Shown here piece after piece: positions 60,452 through 64,000 of a stretch of 64,000 nucleotides of DNA. The notes below the pieces were generated by a model, which was given only the letters and a program-made list of their open reading frames with translations, ran no database searches and was not told the DNA's origin. This DNA comes from Pseudomonas sp. MM223 (lineage in GTDB: Bacteria; Pseudomonadota; Gammaproteobacteria; Pseudomonadales; Pseudomonadaceae), in the NCBI GenBank assembly GCA_947090765.1, contig OX352322.1, positions 949,501 to 1,013,500 on the forward strand, in the 5' to 3' direction. Every line of letters starts with the position of its first letter. Position 1 is the stretch's first letter. Position numbers and translations under genes: made by a program.

Positions 60452-62288
60452 GGCGCATATCAGACGCAGACGCGTTGCCCACTATCTACGCACGGAGTCT
60501 GGCGCTGCGGTGCTGCTGGTGATCGTCACGGTTGTGGCGCTCGTGTGGGCGAACTCGCCGCTATCTAACGCCTATTTCGAGTTGTGGCACCTAGACGTCG
60601 GGTTCAACTTCGGGCCACTGCGCCTACACATGGATCTGCATCACTGGGTCAACGACGGCCTGATGGTCGTCTTCTTCTTCCTGATCGGACTGGAGGTGCG
60701 TCAGGAGTTCGCCCACGGATCGCTCCGTGACCGCAGCCGTGCCCGCCTCGCCCTGATCGCGGGGGTCACGGGAGTCGTGCTTCCCGCGCTGGTGTATGTC
60801 CTGATCGTGAAACTAGCCGGAAGTGAGGGCCTGCACGGGTGGGGTGCGGTGGTCGGCACCGATACGGCGTTCATGCTGGGCACCTTGGCGATCGTCGGCC
60901 CGCGGCTATCGGGTCAGTTGCGCGTGTTCCTGCTCACCCTGACCGTGGTCGATGACTTCCTCGCAGTGTCCATCATCGGCATCGTCTATAGCGAGGAGAT
61001 CCGGATCGTCCCGTTGCTTATCGCCCTCGCCAGCCTCGTTGGATTGTGGTTGTTGGGGCGCACCCGCCAGTGGCGGGCGACGCCGTATGTGTTGATCGTG
61101 ATCGTGCTGTGGTTCGCGACCGTGTACTCCGGCATCCATGCCTCCCTGGCCGGGATGGCTGCGGGGCTCCTGATCCCCGCCTACGCGACGCAGCGTCACA
61201 AAGTCGTCGCGGCAAGACAACTGTTCCGTGACTTCTGGCAGTCTCCGAGTGCCGCATCGGCCCACGCGGTGGACCGCGGACTATCCCGCGGTATCTCTGT
61301 GAACGAGCGGCTGCACGAGTTCCTGCGGCTGCCGGCGGCACTGCTGATCGTGCCGGTGTTCGCCTTGGCGAACGCCGGGGTGGATCTGCGTGGCGGGTTG
61401 CTCGCTGAGGCCTTCGGCTCGCCCGTGACCTGGGGCGTCATCTCGGGACTCGTGCTCGGTAAGCTTCTAGGCATCGGGCTCATCACTCTAGCCGCAGTCC
61501 GCCTCGGACTGGGGCGCCTGCCGGTGGGCGTCGGGATGGGGAGCGTGTTCGGTGGTGCGGCGCTGTCCGGGATCGGTTTCACCGTGTCGCTGCTCATCAT
61601 CGGGCTCGCGTTCGGTACGACCTCTGACCTGGGCCGCCAGGCGACGGTCGGGGTGCTCGTGTCGATGTTACTCGCCACGTTGCTGGGGTGGCTCATATTC
61701 AAGGTCGCCGCTCTCAAGTGGGGGGAGGAGACTGCCGATTTGCCGATGGTACTTGAGCCACCAGTCGATCCGGAGGTCGATCACATCCGCGGTCCGGAGG
61801 ACGCCCAGCTCACGCTCGTGGAGTACGTTGACTTCGAGTGCGCGTACTGTGCACACGCCACCGGTTCGTGGGGCGATCTGCGCGCCCACTTCGGGGACGA
61901 CCTGCGGTATGTGGTGCGCCAGTTGCCGCACCACCCCCACGGGCCGATCGCCGCGCGGGCGTCCGAGGCGGCATCGAACCAGGGGATGTTCTGGCCGTGG
62001 CTGGACTTCGTGTTCACCCGTCAGCATGCGCTGGAGCGAGAGGACTTGATCGGCTACGCCGCCGAGCTGGGTCTTGACATCGATCGGTTCATCGCGGATC
62101 TCGACAGCCCCGCAGTGATAGAGCGTGTCGAGCGTGACCTCGTCAGCGCGGTCGCCAGCGGTGCGCACGTCACTCCTACGTTCTTCATCGAGGGTCGTCG
62201 TCTGCTCGGCAGTTACGACGCCCGCACTCTCACCGCAGTGCTCGAAGCCAGTCGCCGCGGCCCTCGCACTCAGGAAGTCCCGTCCTGA
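60423..62288 (+). CDS. nhaA: NhaA Na+/H+ antiporter fused to a thioredoxin/DsbA-like domain
   Basis: The 621-aa protein has an NhaA core (about 20-430) with HHWVNDGLMVVFFFLIGLEV and the ion-binding aspartates D177-D178 in LTVVDDFLAVSIIGIVY. A DsbA-like thioredoxin domain follows (about 455-610) with active site C473-A-Y-C476 and the cis-proline in GAHVTPTFFIEGRRL. The fused form is known mainly from Actinobacteria, and its CTC/GTC-rich codons differ from the neighbours, so transfer from such a donor is likely. The first ten residues (MPASSFGESS) are shared with the next gene rather than with NhaA. Confidence 0.93.
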   Translation: MPASSFGESSAHIRRRRVAHYLRTESGAAVLLVIVTVVALVWANSPLSNAYFELWHLDVGFNFGPLRLHMDLHHWVNDGLMVVFFFLIGLEVRQEFAHGSLRDRSRARLALIAGVTGVVLPALVYVLIVKLAGSEGLHGWGAVVGTDTAFMLGTLAIVGPRLSGQLRVFLLTLTVVDDFLAVSIIGIVYSEEIRIVPLLIALASLVGLWLLGRTRQWRATPYVLIVIVLWFATVYSGIHASLAGMAAGLLIPAYATQRHKVVAARQLFRDFWQSPSAASAHAVDRGLSRGISVNERLHEFLRLPAALLIVPVFALANAGVDLRGGLLAEAFGSPVTWGVISGLVLGKLLGIGLITLAAVRLGLGRLPVGVGMGSVFGGAALSGIGFTVSLLIIGLAFGTTSDLGRQATVGVLVSMLLATLLGWLIFKVAALKWGEETADLPMVLEPPVDPEVDHIRGPEDAQLTLVEYVDFECAYCAHATGSWGDLRAHFGDDLRYVVRQLPHHPHGPIAARASEAASNQGMFWPWLDFVFTRQHALEREDLIGYAAELGLDIDRFIADLDSPAVIERVERDLVSAVASGAHVTPTFFIEGRRLLGSYDARTLTAVLEASRRGPRTQEVPS

Positions 62289-62296
62289 GTGGGGCG

Positions 62297-62342
62297 AACT
62301 ACAGGATAAGAACATGCCAAGCAATTCTTTCGGTGAATCCTC
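62297..62342 (+). repeat. Translation-start leader, copy 2
   Basis: The second copy of the 46-bp leader, covering the ribosome site and first nine codons of the uvrA-like gene (MPSNSFGES). It differs from copy 1 at the base before ACATG, in five or fewer positions after CCA, and at one third-codon position. Confidence 0.85.
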
Positions 62343-64000
62343 TTGTACCGCTGCGGCCAGCGGCCTCGTGCAGGTGCGTGGCGCGCGTGAGAACAACCTC
62401 AAAGAGGTGGACGTCTCTATCCCGCGGAATGCGCTGGTGGTGTTCTCGGGTGTCTCCGGCTCCGGGAAGTCCTCGCTGGCCTTCGGCACCATCTATGCCG
62501 AGGCGCAGCGACGCTACTTTGAGTCGGTGGCCCCCTATGCACGGCGCCTGATCGACCAGGCGGGCGTGCCGGACGTAGATGCGATCGACGGCCTGCCACC
62601 AGCGGTGGCGCTGCAGCAGCAGCGGGGGGCCAGCAATGCGCGTTCCTCCGTGGGCAGTGTGACCACCCTGTCCAGCCTGGTGCGGATGATGTATTCGCGC
62701 GCCGGCGCCTATCCCGCCAACCAGCCGATGCTGTACGCCGAGGATTTTTCGCCGAACACGCCGCAGGGGGCGTGCTCGACCTGCCACGGCTTGGGTCATG
62801 TGTACGAAGTGACCGAGGCGATCATGGTGCCCGACCCCTCCCTGAGCATCCGTGAGCGGGCGATTGCTTCCTGGCCACCCGCCTGGCAGGGCCAGAACCT
62901 GCGCGACATCCTGGTCAGCATGGGCTACGACGTTGACCGGCCGTGGAAGGACCTGCCGAAAAAGGATCGCGACTGGATTCTGTTCACCGAGGAAACACCA
63001 ACGGTGCCGGTGTACGCCGGTTTCACGCCTGCCGAAACCCGCACCGCGCTCAAACGCAAGATGGAGCCGAGCTACATGGGCACCTTCACCGGCGCCCGGC
63101 GGTATGTGTTGCACACCTTCGCCAATACCCAGAGCGCGCTGATGAGAAAGCGCGTATCCCGGTTCATGGAGGGCAAGCCGTGCCCCACCTGCCACGGCAA
63201 GAGGCTCAAGCCCGAAGCGCTGTCGGTCACCTTCGCTGGGGTGGACATCGGCGCGTTTATGCAGATGCCGCTGGACCACTTGGCGGCATTGCTCGAACCC
63301 ATCGCACAGGGCGATTTCCGCGCCCATGCAGCGGGTGCGGCTACGGACAAGGAAGCGACCCGGCGCGAGCGTGCCGAACGCGCTGCCACCGGCCGTGCGG
63401 TCCATGCGGTATCGCCCGACGTGCGCCGTACCTCCGCGCTGTCGGAAGAAAAGCGCCTCGCCGCACAGCGCCTGGCTGGAGGCGTGATGGCGCGCCTGCG
63501 CCAACTGCGCGAGCTAGGCCTGGGCTACCTGACGCTGGACCGGGCCACGCCGACGCTTTCGGCCGGCGAGTTGCAACGCTTGCGGTTGGCCACGCAATTA
63601 AGTTCCCTGCTGTTCGGCGTCGTGTACGTACTTGACGAACCCTCGGCGGGCCTGCATCCCTCCGACAGCCAGGCCCTGTACGATGCACTCGACCGGCTGC
63701 GCGACGCGGGCAACTCGGTGTTTGTGGTGGAGCACGACCTGGACCTGATGCGCCGCGCGCAATGGCTCGTGGATGTCGGGCCGGATGCCGGCGAGCGTGG
63801 CGGCCGCGTGCTCTACAGCGGCGAGCCGGATGGCCTGCGCAAGATTGCCGAATCGCGTACTGCACGTTACCTGTTCGACGAAATTCCCGCACCCGGAAGC
63901 CGAGCACGCGAAGCGACCGGCTGGTTGGAGCTGCAGGGCATCCACCGCCATAACCTGCATGGCGTGGATGCGCGCATTCCGCTGGGCGTGCTGACAGCCG
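62314..64000 (+). CDS. UvrA-like ABC protein (UvrA2 type), runs off the window
   Basis: The visible 562 residues hold VRGARENNLKEVDVSIPRNALVVFSGVSGSGKSSLAFGTIYAE (Walker A), zinc cysteines CSTCHGLGH and CPTCHGKRL, the signature TLSAGELQRLRLATQL and Walker B VVYVLDEPSAGLHP, then the start of the second ATPase half (LELQGIHRHNLHGVDARIPLG). The insertion used for UvrB binding is missing, as in UvrA2/DrrC-type proteins linked to drug or DNA-damage resistance. The ATG at 62,314 follows ACAGGATAAG. The end is outside the window. Confidence 0.88.
   Translation, partial: MPSNSFGESSCTAAASGLVQVRGARENNLKEVDVSIPRNALVVFSGVSGSGKSSLAFGTIYAEAQRRYFESVAPYARRLIDQAGVPDVDAIDGLPPAVALQQQRGASNARSSVGSVTTLSSLVRMMYSRAGAYPANQPMLYAEDFSPNTPQGACSTCHGLGHVYEVTEAIMVPDPSLSIRERAIASWPPAWQGQNLRDILVSMGYDVDRPWKDLPKKDRDWILFTEETPTVPVYAGFTPAETRTALKRKMEPSYMGTFTGARRYVLHTFANTQSALMRKRVSRFMEGKPCPTCHGKRLKPEALSVTFAGVDIGAFMQMPLDHLAALLEPIAQGDFRAHAAGAATDKEATRRERAERAATGRAVHAVSPDVRRTSALSEEKRLAAQRLAGGVMARLRQLRELGLGYLTLDRATPTLSAGELQRLRLATQLSSLLFGVVYVLDEPSAGLHPSDSQALYDALDRLRDAGNSVFVVEHDLDLMRRAQWLVDVGPDAGERGGRVLYSGEPDGLRKIAESRTARYLFDEIPAPGSRAREATGWLELQGIHRHNLHGVDARIPLGVLTA

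Overview
The window is a stretch of Pseudomonas chromosome, most likely of the P. putida group. The evidence is the GC-rich, CTG-heavy coding, the repeated Pseudomonas-type REP palindromes between genes, the FecI/FecR regulators, and a XenA-like reductase close to the P. putida enzyme. It divides into a core backbone (1 to about 26,000) and a mosaic accessory island (about 26,000 to the right edge, whose far end is not reached).

Core, 1-26,000: tRNA-Met(CAU); two FecR anti-sigma regulators, one with its ECF sigma factor, flanking two MFS exporters; an alkylation-repair pair (AlkA-type glycosylase, Ada); a large MscS channel; a DUF3422 protein; an aldehyde dehydrogenase with an NCS1 nucleobase permease and an NTF2-like protein; a ZntB-type transporter; an isochorismatase-like hydrolase; PPK2; a CPA2 antiporter; an AI-2E family permease; a tripartite efflux set (NodT-type outer-membrane lipoprotein, HlyD/EmrA adaptor, DUF2955 membrane protein); and a SulP transporter. 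Intergenic REP pairs and hairpins close most transcription units.

Island left arm, 26,000-30,600: a ribbon-helix-helix-like gene (frame-disrupted) and a double winged-helix gene diverge from a helically phased CGTTAC repeat array. An AlpA regulator, an inovirus Gp2-like replication protein, a strong hairpin, and remnants of a HerA-like ATPase and a possible DUF6088 gene follow. No integrase is visible.

Metal region, 30,600-50,650: copS and a frame-disrupted copR; a scattered set of seven near-identical 15-bp cop boxes in front of three PtrA-type small secreted proteins, two cupredoxins, copA and an OprD-like porin; a Cd/Pb module (cadR, CDF exporter, ZIP transporter, lnt, lspA); an ISL3 transposase remnant; and a copA-Met-rich-copB-cytochrome c-DUF411 block bracketed by two directly repeated 1192-bp IS5-family copies. 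Truncated DUF2933, helicase, cusA and relE genes mark deletion junctions.

Right arm, 50,900-64,000: an integrative-element or plasmid-like block on the minus strand (small membrane protein, RadC, RDF-like protein, YqaJ, DUF932, zinc-ribbon/glycine-zipper protein). Next comes an electrophile-detoxification cluster (ArsR-type regulator, XenA-like ene-reductase, two quinone oxidoreductases, a quinol monooxygenase-like protein). The window ends with an NhaA-thioredoxin fusion of actinobacterial architecture and a UvrA-like ABC protein that runs off the end; these two genes share a nearly identical translation-start leader.

Taken together the island looks like a copper/cadmium and electrophile-stress resistance mosaic. 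Four genes carry single-base frame disruptions, and each can be repaired at the same hexamer (CAGCTC/GAGCTG), which raises the question of real decay versus systematic sequence error.
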